Made by a program: the position numbers and the translations under genes. DNA of 64,000 bases from Pontederia crassipes. Its lineage: Eukaryota > Streptophyta > Magnoliopsida > Commelinales > Pontederiaceae. The DNA lies in the NCBI GenBank assembly GCA_030549335.1, contig CM060186.1, positions 21,939,189 through 22,003,188 on the forward strand. Reading direction: 5' to 3'. The notes below the pieces were generated by a model that was given only the letters and a program-made list of their open reading frames with translations, did not search any database and was not told where the DNA came from. Of the stretch, positions 26,601 through 39,708 are shown piece after piece. The first letter of the stretch is position 1. Each line of letters opens with the position of its first letter.

Positions 26601-26830
26601 GTTGTGCGTGCGTCCGCGTCACGCACAGGCGCAGCGCAGCGGGCCATGGCCCGCGCGCATTTGCGTCAAGTGACGCTGCGCAGCGGTTGCCGATCCGCGC
26701 GCCTGCGCCGGGCGTGTGCGCCGTCTCGCGCAGCGCACTGCTGCGGATCAGTGGGCCGTGGCCCACGTACGTTTCGCCTGCAGTGGCACGCGCAGCGGGC
26801 CATGGTCCCGCGCGCCACTGTTGCGCTACA
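26601..26830. repeat. GC-rich island with repeated palindromes
   Basis: About 230 bp of very GC-rich, CpG-rich sequence stands in an AT desert. GCGCAGCGGGCCATGG occurs at 26634 and again at 26790. A related palindrome, GTGGGCCGTGGCCCAC, lies between them at 26752. Each can form a hairpin. The open frames across it are by-products of GC richness and have no recognisable domain. Confidence 0.65.
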
Positions 26831-28301
26831 GTTCCTTGCATTGTTTAGTTTTTTTTTTTTAAACGTTGGTCAGTTCTTCAGCAACTCAATGAAGCACAGA
26901 TAGATTACAGTACAGAAAAAATATAAACAAATAGATTACATGGAATAAAGATTTCATTCACGTGCTTGTGCAATATCTGCATTGCATTGCCTGGTAACAC
27001 TGCGTGCATCTTTTGCAAAGAAAAAGTGTCAGCACCGTACCGTCGCACACTGGAAGTCAACATGTTGCACTTACGTGAGTTTCAGTCCACATTTTGCAAC
27101 TGAACAGCCATGCACGTCTCTTGCTTGGAACATTTGCATGCATGGGGACATGAAGTCGTCGTTGCACTGAGAACGCGCCTTCACGTAAACCGAAACAATA
27201 GTGCTGTATGATCTCAAAATTTTAGATGTAAAACAAACATCTATTAACAGTGAAAACATGCGAAAATTTATCAACCCATTTCCCAAGTCAGCGAAAAATG
27301 TAAAGGTCGAACAATATTTTTGTTCACTATTTCTTACGGCAAATCATAACGAGAAAAGATTATTTGGCTCTGATTCTAATTGAAGAAATTGATAATAATT
27401 AAATAGAAGTATTTCGAAATATCTCACAGCGGAAGATGAATCATCAAAATTTTTTTTACATTATTTCTATATCGTTGTCGAGAACTTGATCATGTAACAG
27501 AAAAAGAACACAGTACAACAATCCAAGAATCAGTTCGGACGACGTCGAAATCATGGCAGCCTTCGGTGTGCATCCGACTGCATGGTAGCCTCAGATAATC
27601 ACACTCACGGATAGGAAAGAATGCGACAGTCTGTCGGCACATGTCGGACTGCATGATATGCACTTATGAAGTTTCAACTTCATATATATGATTGTCAAAT
27701 AACTGCATATATGCAGTTTACCAAACTCTATGACATACACATGCATGCAACCGCAACCATGCGGTTGCTTCATGAGTGACAATAGCCCATTAAGGGCGCT
27801 GGTGCCCATAGCTTTGGATGTTAGACTTCACGTAGCTTTTACCGGGTAATGATGAAAATCCCAAAGGTGATGATGTTAGCCAACAAGTTACATAAGAACT
27901 AATGGCAAAATCTATACATGAATAATATCCATCTTGAACATCAAAACATAAATTGCAAAATATCTAAAGTACAAAATAAAATAAAATCAGAAGGTGAATA
28001 TAGCAACTCTTTCCTCCTCCTCCATGGTGTGTCACACCTAATATGCTCTTGGCAGATGTTCATTCTTCCATGCAAAGGAAGCTTCTTTTCTAAGGAATTT
28101 TTTGACAGAAGAAGCAAAACAACTGTTAGCCCCCAACTTGAGATGCTTGCCTCAGTTGCCACTAGTTCGCCCGAACTTTAATCTTTTCCTTTAGCTACCA
28201 TCAGAGTCAAAATGTCCAGGTAGGAATTTCCCTTTTCAGCTATACCACCGGCGTCAAAAGAGTATGATTACGAAGTGTGTGTTAATTAAATAGTTGTTAT
28301 C
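26831..28301. other. Intergenic DNA left of the copia element
   Basis: No supported gene. A few 60-90 codon frames exist on both strands without recognisable domains. A short hairpin (GCAACCGCAACCATGCGGTTGC) is at 27748-27769. Confidence 0.45.
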
Positions 28302-28712
28302 TGTTAGAATTGGTGAATATTTCAGGACTTCTTGTTTCTCACACCACGTGAGCTTAGGAGAATTTGAATATTATCCAATTAGTAGTGCTGTTGGCATACG
28401 AACGAAAGGAGAGATTCGGGGAGCCCGCCCCCCGACGATGGTCCGTGTGGGCTTTTGTTTAGTCGGCCCGTGTGGTTCGGATTAGGTTTTTTCTCTGTTT
28501 GTTTGAGTTTTAAACTCGGTTTGGAGAGGTTATTAATAGCCTAATTTCTGGTGTAATCTGTGTGGCGGCTGTAAACCTAAACGATATAGTGAAACCTCTT
28601 TGCAGGACGTAGCCCTCATCTCAAGAGTGAACCTGGGTAAATTCGTGTGTCTCCTCTATTTTTTTACAATCTCTCTGCGATCTTCTCTCATTGTTCTCGA
28701 ATTTTTCCATCA
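28302..28712 (+). repeat. 5' LTR of copia-1
   Basis: 411-bp direct repeat of 32831-33284. It lacks a GAGTTTGCC segment and about 35 bp near 28445 that are present in the right copy. Confidence 0.92.
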
Positions 28713-28714
28713 AT

Positions 28715-28726
28715 TGGTATCAGAGC
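28715..28726 (+). other. Primer-binding site of copia-1
   Basis: TGGTATCAGAGC, complementary to the 3' end of initiator tRNA-Met, begins two bases after the LTR. Confidence 0.92.
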
Positions 28727-28779
28727 ACATGTTGTTCGAGGAATTAGAGTTTATTCGAGATATCAGGAGGGTCGTGAAT

Positions 28780-31700
28780 CGAGATAGAAAAATTTGATGG
28801 AACACGATTTGTTCTTTGGAAGATGAAGATGGAGGATCTCCTCTGTGATCGAGATCTTTGAACGACAATCGAGAAGGAGAGGCCAGACAAAGAAGCGGCG
28901 ATGACTGCAGATGCGGCGAAGGCTTCAGATACGGCTTCCTCCAGTCAGGCAGATCCAAAGGCGATCGAAGAGTGTGATCGGATTGATAGAAAGGCGAAGG
29001 GTTTGATTCGGCTTTGTCTCACGGATTCAATTCTTACGAATGTGATGAGCGAACCTACAGCCAGAGATCTATGGAGGAAGTTGGAATCCCTATATCAAAG
29101 TAAGTCGTTGGTTAACAAGTTATTTCTGAGGAAGAAATTGTACAATCTTCGAATGCAGGAGGGTGACTCATTTTCTACTCATCTTTATAACTTTAACACG
29201 GTGATCAGTCAACTTGTATCAATCGGTGTTAAGTTTCAAGATGATGATAAGGCAATAACATTGCTCTGTTCGCTGCCGGATTCATGGGACAATCTGATTG
29301 TCATGATTGGTGGCGGGGATAAAGAACTTTCGTATGAAAGTGTATGTGCTGCCTTGTTATCAGAGGAAATACAGAGAAAGTGATCGACAAGTTCTGGTAA
29401 AGAGGCGTTGGCGGCTAAAGGAAGGCAACCAGAAAGGAATCAAAATCAGAGAGGGTGATCCAAATCTCGTGGGCGTTCGAAAAGTAAAGATAAGAAGGTG
29501 CAATGCTGGAGATGTCAAGAATGGGGCCATCTGAAGCGAGATTGCAAAAACAAGTCGGTTCATAAGAAAGAAGCTGAGTCAACCTCGGACAAAAATGAGG
29601 CTGAGGGAGGAGATATGTATGTGGCTTCTGCATGTATGGTACAGTCAGATAAGGATGTCTGGCTCATCGACACTGGTGCTTCATACCACATGACACCTCA
29701 TAAACACTGGTTTTATGAATATGAGGAGTATAATGGTGGGGATGTCATGCTCGGAGATGACACTGCAGTTCAGATTATTGGACGTGGCAGGGTGAAGCTG
29801 AGGATGAATGATGGCATGGTGAAGACTCTACCAAATGTGATGCATATACCACTTATGAGCAGGAGTTTATTATCTGTTGGTACAATGACAGATTCGGGTG
29901 TTATATTCAGTTGCGACAAGGATTCGTGCAAGATGGTCAGATGGTCTATTGTGATTGCGCGAGGGGTTCGCTATGGCACATTGTACAAGTTGCTCGGAGA
30001 GACTATATCTGTGGGCTACGAATTTATTTTTGAAGAGGCCAAAGAAGATGAAGACAACACATCTATGCTGTGGCATCAGAGATTATGCCATATCAGTGAG
30101 AAAGGACTTTCTACCATAGCATCAAGTCAGATGGTAGAAGGAGTTCCGGATTGTTCTGTGGGCTTCGGGTTCTGTGAACATTGTCTTCATGGAAAACAGA
30201 ACCGAGTCAGTTTTCAACATACATGTTCAAGAGCAACGAAAATTCTCGAACTGATCCATAGTGATGTCTTTGGACCAACTCCGACTCCATCTATTGGAGG
30301 GTCCAGGTACTATGTTTCTTTTATAGATGATTTTTTGAGATACAATTGAATTTATTTTATCAAGAATAAATCAGATGTATTCGATAAGTTTCGAGAATTT
30401 AAAGTTTTGGTAGAAAATCAATTGAGCTGCAAGATCAAGGTCCTTCGTACAGATAATGGAGGTGAATTTTGTTCATATAAGTTTGAGCAGTTCTGCGTGG
30501 ACAATGGTATTGCAAGACAGAAGACAACTCCATATGCACCTGAGCAGAATGGAGTAGCTGAAAGGTTAAATCGATCACTCATAGAGAAGACCAGATGTAT
30601 GCTGAGTTGGGCTGAATTGGGGCAAGAATTCTGGGCAGAAGCTGTAGTCACAGCAAACTACCTGAAGAACCGCTCAACGATCTCATCAGTGAAGGATAAG
30701 ATGCCTTATGAGGCAATGTTTGGGAAGAAGCCAAATTTGTCTCATGTTCGGGTGTTCGGATGTGACGCATATATTCATATACCCAAGGAAAAGCGGGGTA
30801 AGCTTGACAGTAAATCTGAGAAGAACATATTTGTCGGATACAAGGAAGGGGTCAAGGGCTACAAACTGTGGAATCCAAAGTCAAGGATTATTGTTTACAG
30901 TAGGGATGTTGTTTTTCGTGAATCACGTTCCCAAGTTGAAGTTCAAAAAGGTGATGAACCTAAGAAAGTGATAATGCTTGAAGAAGATTCTGATTCTGAA
31001 ACTTCAGAGGTGGATGCACAAGATACTTCAGTTGAGTCTATTACAGAACCGGATCAAGAGGACTCGGTTAATGAAGTTGAAGATGCAGATTCAGATAAAG
31101 ACCCAGATATTGATACTACCATACCATTTCTCAGGAGATCGACACGAGAAAGAAGAGCACCTTTGAGATATTCTCTTAGTGCTATGAGTTTGTTTCATGT
31201 TTTGGGCATCATCGGAGAAGAACCTAGTTCTATAAAAGATGCAAGGTCTATGGATGATGCAAATCAGTGGGAGCTTGCTATGGCAGATGAGATGCAGTCA
31301 CTGGATAATAATGAAACATGGAGCTTTGTGTAAATTGCCTAAGGATAGAAAGACAATTGGTTGCAAATGGGTGTTCAAGCGAAAGCTGAAACCGGATGGG
31401 TCTGTAGAGAAGTACAAGGTGAGGCTGGTAGCTAAAGGGTACTCTCAGGTTGAGGGAGTCGACTATGATGAGATTTTTTCTCCCGTGGCGAAAATGACTT
31501 CAATCAGACTGGTTCTATCTCTGGCAGCAGCATATAATCTTGAGGTAGAGCAGATGGATGTGAAGACGACATTCCTTCATGAGGACTTGGAGGAAGAAAT
31601 ATATATGAGACAACCAGAAGGTTTTGAGATTCAAGGTAAAGAGAAGCTGGTGTGCAAATTGAAGAAGTCTCTGTATGGATTGAAGCAGTCGTCAAAGATG

Positions 31701-32830
31701 TGATACCAGAAGTTTGATACGTATATGCTCGAACTCAAGTTTGTACGTTCAGATTCAGATCATTGTGTTTATGTGAAGAGAGTTGGAAATCAGTTTGTCA
31801 TTCTTACACTGTATGTGGATGACATGTTGCTGATTGGAAACAGTATGAAGATGGTGAATTCAATGAAGTGTTTGTTGACCAAGAAGTTTGAGATGAAAGA
31901 CTTAGGGCCAGTGAATTTTATTTTGGGTATGCAGATTAGAATGGATCGTCAGAAGTGAAAGTTGTGGCTAGGACATGAGAAGTACATAAAAGAAGTGTTG
32001 AAGAAATTTAACATGTCGGACTGCAAGCCAGTGGGTACTCCTATGTCTCTAGGAACCAAACTTTCTGCAGAGCAATGCTCGAAGACGGATGAAGAAGCTG
32101 AAGAGATGGACTGTGTGCCATATGCAAGTGCAGTGGACAGCTTGATGTATGCCATGGTGTGCACGCGTCCAGATATAGTCCAAGCAGTGAGAGTCTTGAG
32201 TAGGTATATGTCTAACCCAGGCAGGGAACATTGGAATGCTATCAAGAGAGTTTTCAGGTACCTTCGTGAAACTTCATATTTTGCTTTGTGCTTTGAAGGT
32301 GCGAAAAAAGGAAAGAGGCTTGATATTGTAGGTCATGTAGATGCTGATTGGGGTGGAGACATTGATAGTAGACGGTTCAGCGGATATATTTTTACATTAT
32401 TTGGGGCTGCACTAAGTTGGATGAGCAAGAGACAAAGCGTGGTAGCACTTTCTTCTACAGAAGCTGATATATGGCTCTTACTCATGCTGCAAAGGAGGTC
32501 ATATGGCTACGGCGGTTGTGCTTGGAGCTCGAATTTGAGCAAGGTGCCATAGAGGTGAGATGTGATAATCAAGGTGTTATTCAGTTAGCTAAGAATCCTG
32601 CATTTCACTCACGCACAAAGCTATCGACATTCAATACCATTTCATTCGGGAAAATGTGGAAAAAAAAGATGTTCAGTTTGAAAAGGTTGATACAACAGAG
32701 AATAGGTCTGATTTTCTGACTAAAGCAGTTACATGTGCAAAGTTCGAGTGGTGCTCTACTGCTATCGGATTGAAGAAGAATGTTGCTGTTAAGGCTCTCA
32801 TTGGTGTGAAGTATCCACCAAGTGAGAGAA
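28780..32830 (+). pseudogene. gag-pol polyprotein of copia-1, multiply broken
   Basis: Domains in order: the gag opening block with a FDGT motif (28790); the UBN2-type gag core to 29383; zinc knuckle CWRCQEWGHLKRDC near 29504; protease with DTGAS near 29667; GAG-pre-integrase near 30070-30200; integrase core with TDNG near 30450; reverse transcriptase with an intact YVDDML at 31812-31829; and RNase H from about 32320. One frame runs from 28780 to about 31330, interrupted by in-frame TGA at 28859, 29381, 29456 and 30347. A one-base frameshift near 31331 follows, then TGA at 31701 and 31956, then one-base deletions near 32473 and 32610. No usable gag ATG is evident. The reading frame runs past the end of RNase H into the right LTR. 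The protein cannot be made whole, so the element could only have moved with help. Confidence 0.92.
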
Positions 32831-33284
32831 TGTTAGAGTTGGTGAATACTTCAGGACCCCTTGTTTCTCACACCGAGTTTGCCCACGTGAGCTTAGGGGA
32901 ATCTGAGTATTACCCAATTAGCAGTGCTGCTGGCGTACGAACGAAAGAGGGGGTTCGGGGACCCCGCCCTCCGACGGCGGTCCCAATTAGCAGCGCCCCC
33001 GAAACCTAGACGGGTTTTGGGCTTTTGTTTAGCCTTCCCGTGTGGTTCAAATTAGATTTTTTTTCTCTGTTTGTTTGGATTTTAAACCCGGTTTGAAGAG
33101 ACTATTAATAGCCTAATTTCTGGTGTAATCTGTGTGGCGACTGTAAACCTAAACGATATAGTGGAACCTCTTTGCAGGACGTAGTCCTCATCTCAAGGGT
33201 GAATCTGGATAAATTCGTGTGTCTTCTCTATTTTTCTGCAATCTCTCTGCGATCTTCTCTCCTTTTTCTAGAATTTTTCCATCA
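32831..33284 (+). repeat. 3' LTR of copia-1
   Basis: 454-bp direct repeat of the 5' LTR. The last open frame of pol ends inside it, at 33009. Confidence 0.92.
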
Positions 33285-33289
33285 CTATC

Positions 33290-34480
33290 AACTTCATAAT
33301 ACCGGGGTTTGAATTCCTGCAGCATAAATCATTTCAAATTCAGGAATTTTTACACGGCAATTTGAAGGTTGATAGAAAATCAAGTAATCATATGGGGGAT
33401 TAACAGAATTGTGGAGAAAATTTTCATAAGATAAAATTGTGCAAAGAGAAGACATAAAACTAACATTAAACACACAATTTCTCTTACAGAAATGTCTATA
33501 AAATTCTGCATCATCAGACATCCTCGTTCGAAATGGATCCATAGCAAAACAAATTGTCGACAAATTGACTAGACAGATCCTTGAGACCCATGTTCATGCC
33601 TAATCTTGGTACCTGCTAAATTGTTTTTCCTCTGCTATTGCTTGTGACTAATCTGAATGGTACGCTGGATTATGAGAGATGAGATTTTCCAATAAACTTT
33701 ATTCATGTGTGTGTGTGCGTAGAGAGCGAGGGTGGATGTACAATATTTTTTATTTATATGTGACATTAAGTTATTTAATGAGTTAAAATAAGATTTACTA
33801 TATAAATAATTATTTTTCTTTCCCAAAATTGAAATCTCTACTTTATATAATTTGATCTTTTTAATTGACATATCAACCATCAATATACGTGTGTGATTTT
33901 AAGTGTTTTTTATGCTAATCCGGATATAGCGTCCGAGCAAGATAAATATTTTTTTTTGACATAACTTTAATGATCGAACGCATGACTAATAAAGCCCATC
34001 GACCACTTAGGACTCGACTCGACCGGAGGTAACCAATGTTAGGTTGTGATTTTAAGCTTTTAGCTTAACAAACCACACGGTCAAACCGAGCAACCAAATT
34101 GGAACGACGTAGCAAGCATGTTGAAGGCCGAAACCATGCAAGCTTCCACGCCCCTGGTTCTAAAATGAGTTTTCCCACGTCCATGCATGCATGCATGCAC
34201 GCTCCACTACTCTCAAGTCCAACTGGTCAGCATTATACATACTTAAAAGTAGTGACCACGAAAACATGTCATGTTTGCCCATACAAAAAGATGGTGGAAA
34301 ACGACGCCAAAAGTTTGAATCACATGTCGTCACACACAGCACAAGTCAAAAGACATAATGTAATGTTTTGAGCAGTAGTGAACCTGCTCTACTTGGAAGC
34401 ATCCGAACGGCCAGCCATGCACACGCTTTTCATAGAGAGCAGTCCATTGTGGAAGTCGTCATCTATGACAAGGAGACGAG
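33290..34480. other. Intergenic DNA and upstream region of peroxidase B
   Basis: No gene recognised. The part from about 34080 shares short blocks with the peroxidase A upstream region. An octet-like CATGCATGCATGCATGC run is at 34181-34198. Confidence 0.5.
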
Positions 34481-34490
34481 GACGTGCTCC

Positions 34491-34526
34491 TATAAATGCC
34501 CCGTTGCAGGGGCTTTGCATCATCCA
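34491..34526 (+). promoter_or_regulatory. Core promoter of peroxidase B
   Basis: TATAAAT at 34491 and CTTTGCATCATCC at 34513, with the same order and 22-bp spacing as upstream of peroxidase A. The predicted leader to the ATG is about 125 nt, longer than in copy A. Confidence 0.65.
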
Positions 34527-34648
34527 GAACTGTATACTCGAACTTTTTAAGTGATCAAACAGTAACACAAGCTACTATATACACAACACACTCACCCTTA
34601 CAGCTAGTTTGATTTGCTATCCTTATCTGCTAATTTGTAGAACCAGCC

Positions 34649-35804
<1,156 letters not shown>

Positions 35805-36053
35805 TTATATATGTAATGCACGCTCGGATGCATCCATTGCTCGGCGTAGATTTCTATTAGTCAGCGAATTAAACTGCACAAAAATGTGGAATTCGATTTC
35901 TGCATTGTTGTGCTTCAATTTTCCAGACATGGAATGAATTGTAAAATTCAGTTCTGGAGAAAATAAAATTTTGCAACTTTAGTTTTAAGTGGATGCGCGT
36001 GATTTACCTATGCATTGGTAGAGGCTCTATTTTTCGAAGTTAAAAAGGAAACC

Positions 36054-36338
36054 TGTTAGTGAGAGACGAAATTGCACAAACAGACGAGATTAATGATCTT
36101 GGACTTGTTATGAAATATTGATAATTAAAAAATACGAGATAATTTAGCCATCATGAAATTTATATAGATAACTCTAATAAAAAATAAAAAACAAAAATTG
36201 CCCTCTTAGTAACACTGTCCGAACAACGAGACTCTCGAATGGGATGAATGACTTTATTGCTACCATTATTTAGGCGCTTGACTAACATAAGAATCATATA
36301 CAATTATAATTGGATTAAAATTTAATACATTATTAACA
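36054..36338 (-). repeat. 3' LTR of copia-3
   Basis: A shortened copy of 49815-50220, lacking about 120 bp including the GTTTACCCTAAATTAGG part. Shared blocks include GGAATGACTT-like and GGCGCTTGACTAACATA sequence. Confidence 0.78.
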
Positions 36339-36399
36339 AATCTATACATTTGACTTGAATCATCGTCAATGTCATTCCACCGCCAATCTCATCTTGGAG

Positions 36400-36580
36400 C
36401 TTTTACTAAGTGTTGGTATTTAATAAGTTCAAACAATATTGAAACTTATTATGAAGAACTGCTAGATTATCTATAGTATCAATATTTCACTTGATCATCT
36501 TCTCAATACGGATAAAGTACATCTTATATTATGTGTTTAGTTATTATATAATGCACTTGATCTTTGACTAAATACATTGC
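36400..36580 (-). pseudogene. C-terminal end of copia-3 RNase H
   Basis: On the - strand the translation gives NIDTIDNLAVLHNKFQYC and LNLLN, matching the HTDDNPADMLTK...KFQHCLNLLN-like tail of copia polyproteins. It stops at the left edge of copia-2 and is the missing end of the frame at 40162-43035. Confidence 0.72.
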
Positions 36581-36584
36581 ATTC

Positions 36585-37046
36585 TGTTGGAGTTAGTTAG
36601 TTAGGTGTAGCCTGATTCTTGGCCTAACTAATTTGTTGTTAGATATAGTAGGAAGAATCTGAGAGATTGTAACTTCCTTATAACCATAATTTGGGGAGAT
36701 TGAGTAGTTATCATAACTACCTTATTTGTTAGATATGGAGTTATGGAGAATCAAGATAAGATATGCAGTTATCCTGGATTGTTACCCAAGACACATATCT
36801 GGTAGCGGTTATGCACCATATATTGTGGAAATCTGGGTAATGTTTGTAAAGAGGATGTGATCTAAGACATCTGAATAGAATAAAACTCTGTGACAGACGT
36901 GGACGTAGGAGACAATCTCTGAATCACGTAAAATTTGTGTGTCTTTCTCTGTGTGTGATTTCTTGTTATTCTTCCTCCATTTGTTTATCGATTTCTCTCA
37001 GACATCGGTATCAACAGTAAGTTTATATCGAGGATATTCCGCAACA
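36585..37046 (+). repeat. 5' LTR of copia-2
   Basis: 462-bp direct repeat of 39709-40161, with mainly single-base differences and a four-base GTTA duplication near the start. Confidence 0.95.
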
Positions 37047-37048
37047 AC

Positions 37049-37060
37049 TGGTATCAGAGC
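37049..37060 (+). other. Primer-binding site of copia-2
   Basis: TGGTATCAGAGC, complementary to the 3' end of initiator tRNA-Met, begins two bases after the LTR. Confidence 0.93.
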
Positions 37061-37094
37061 TCTTCGGTGAAGGAGTTCGTGGGCACTGGGAGCG

Positions 37095-39628
37095 ATGGTG
37101 ACAGATGACGGAAAGGTGAAGATCGAGAAGTTCGATGGTAGAGACTTCGGCTTCTGGAAGATGCAGATCGAGGACTATCTGTATCAGAAGAAATTGCGCG
37201 GGCCTCTCTCTGGGGAAAAGTCGGACGCGATGAGCGACGCGGACTGAGCGCTCCTCGACCGTCAAGCGCTTGGTGTTATCAGACTGATGTTGGCGTGGAA
37301 CGTAACTTTTAACATCGTGAACGAGAAGACCACGGCGGGTTTGATAAAGGCGTTATCAAACATGTAGAAGCCGTCTGCATCAAATAAGATGTATTTGATG
37401 AGAAGGTTATTCAATCTGAAGATGTCTGAGGGAGCTTCGGTCGCGGATCACATCAACGAATTTAACATTATCATCACACAGTTAAATTTGGTGAGTATCA
37501 CTTTTAATGATGAAGTGAGGGCTTTGATCTTGTTGTCTTCTTTGCCAGAAAATTGGGGTGCAACTGTAACGGCGGTCAGCAGTTCTTCCGGTTCAACGAA
37601 GTTGAAGCTCGATGATAGATCTGATTCTGAGCGAAGATGTTCGCAGGAGAGAGTCAGGAGAAGCCTCAAGCTCGGCGTTGAGTGCAGAGGGAAGGGGAAG
37701 AACGCATCAGCGAGGACAAAATCAAGGAAAATCAAATGCAAGGCGACGAAGTCAGTCAAGATCTGGTGAATTCGCATGCTGGAATTGCGGGAAGAAAGAT
37801 CACGTGAAGAAGAATTGCAAAGCACCCAAGAAGAAAACCAATAAAGAGTCGGCAAATGCTGCTACAGAAGAAGTCTCATATGCATTGGTTCTGAGTATGG
37901 CCAATCCGACAAAATCCTGAATTCTAGATTCTGAAGCTTCATATCATTCCACATCACAAAGGGAGTGTATGGAAGATTACATTACCGGTAATTTTGGCAA
38001 GGTTTATCTGGTAGATGATAAAGCCTTGGATGATGTGAGAAAAGGGAATGTGAAAATTGTCACTGATAATGGGACAATTTGGAAGCTGAAAGATGTTCGA
38101 CATATACCAGGGTTGAAGAGAAATCTAATCTCGGTTGGACAGCTTGACTCAAAGGGTTACACTACGGTATTTGTAGGTAATACCTGGAAGGTCATCAAAG
38201 GAGCCATGATAATCGTACGGGGCAGCAAGCTGGGTACTTCGTACAGGTCGTCGAACGCGAAGATTATTACAGCAACTGATTCAGATGGTATGTCTGAAGT
38301 CTGACATTGTAAACTTGGACATATGAGTGAAAAGGGGATGAAGGTTCTGCACAAGATGGGTCGACTACCAGATTTGAAGTCAGTCGATGGTGGACTTTGT
38401 GAAGGTTGTGTGCTGAAAAAGCAGAGGAAAGTCACCTTCAGCAAAGTGCCAAGGATGATGAAGAGTAACAAGTTAGAGCTTGTGCACACGGATGTGTCGG
38501 GGCCATCTCCGGTTCCATCCCTCGGCGGGTCACTATATTATGTGACATTTATCAATGATTATTTCAGGAAGGTATGGGTTTATTTTCTGAAAAATAAATC
38601 TGATGTATTTTCTCTACTTTCAAGAAATGGAAGGCGCAGGTAGAGAATGAAACATGTGTCAAGATCAGGTGTTTGCGATCTGACAATGGCCGTGAGTATG
38701 TGAACCATGAGTTCAAGGAGTTCTGCGGGGAATATGGCATCAGGATGGAGATGACAGTTCCGAGGACGCCACAGTAGAACGGGGTTTCTGAACGGATGAA
38801 TAGAATGCTAAATGAGCGTGCCAGGAGCATGAGGATCCATGCAGGTCTACCGAAGTCATTTTGGGCAGATGCAGTGATCACAGCGGCATACATGATCAAT
38901 CGCGGGCCATCTGTACCATTGGAGAACAAACTACCAGAAGAGATATGGAGTGGTAATGAGGTAGATCTTTCTCATCTGAGAATTTTCGGTTGCCTATCAT
39001 ATGTGTATATTGATTTTGCATGTAGAGACAAATTAGATGCTAAGTCTCAGAGGTGTTTCTTTATTGGTTATGGTTCTGATGAGTTCGGATATCGTTTCTG
39101 AGATAATGAGAATAGAAAAATTATCCGGGAAAGAAACGTGGTGTTCCATGAAAAGACCATGTATAAAGACAAGGTTGCAGAATCTGGTAATGCAGAGTAA
39201 AAGGCAAGGCTCAAGTGGAACTTGAGGGCATTTCAGATGAAGATGTGGTTGTGTCACAGAAGATTGTTCAGCAGGAGCCTGAGGTGATACAGGCTGGACC
39301 GAGTACTCCATCCCCTATCAGGAGATCTACTCGAGAGATAAGACCACCGGTGAGGTACTCTCCTTCTCAAAATTTCATGTTGCTAACTGATGCTGGTATA
39401 CCAAGGTGTTTCAGGAAATTCTTGATAGTTGATGATTCGGTCAAGTGGGAGTTAGCAAGGAAGAATGAAATTGATTCGTTGTACAAGGATAAAACTTGGG
39501 TGCTGACAAAATTGCCTAAAGGTGAAAAGGCATTGCACAAGAAGTGTTTGTACAAGACCAAGAAAGAGTCAGGTGACGGTCACAAAAAATCGAGGTTCGG
39601 TGCAACCTCAGATTCCCTCCAAAGTTAG
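37095..39628 (+). pseudogene. gag-protease-integrase relic of copia-2, pol truncated
   Basis: The gag ATG is at 37095, followed by KIEKFDGRDFGFWKMQIEDY. In-frame stops are TGA at 37245 and TAG at 37365. A frameshift lies near 37612. The zinc knuckle CWNCGKKDHVKKNC is near 37780, and a TGA follows at 37918. The protease site reads DSEAS instead of DSG/DTG, so its active site is changed. GAG-pre-integrase (HCKLGHMSEKG) follows a TGA at 38302. The integrase core starts near 38475 (VHTDVSGP), with a frameshift near 38620, TAG at 38775 and TGA at 39099. The coding part ends in the first residues of reverse transcriptase near 39560-39628. Broken throughout, it can make none of the enzymes. Confidence 0.92.
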
Positions 39629-39708
39629 TTGCAGGGAGGAGCCGTCCAGAGTTCGGGCACATGCAGGTGCAGCTCAATCTTAAGAGAATCAGTCTTCAAG
39701 TGAGAGAT

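Larger units (their letters stand above)
28302..33284 (+). mobile_element. Complete Ty1/copia retrotransposon, inactivated (copia-1)
   Basis: A 4983-bp element with two LTRs (28302-28712 and 32831-33284), both starting TGTTAGA and ending CCATCA. It is flanked by TTATC on the left and CTATC on the right, a 5-bp target duplication with one change. A tRNA-Met-type primer-binding site follows the left LTR, and a purine tract (AAGTGAGAGAA) precedes the right one. The interior carries gag, protease, integrase, reverse transcriptase and RNase H in copia order. The TGGTATCAGAGC site, the gag opening block and the LTR length fit the TNT1/Tork group. The LTRs differ by indels of up to about 35 bp as well as substitutions, so the insertion is not recent. 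Confidence 0.93.

Noticed and set aside
26511-26903. 130-codon frame and its antisense partner
   Set aside because: It spans a GC-rich palindromic island whose lack of stops is compositional. No domain or splice context.
28715-28726. tRNA-like sequence
   Set aside because: It is the 12-bp primer-binding site complementary to a tRNA 3' end. No cloverleaf follows.
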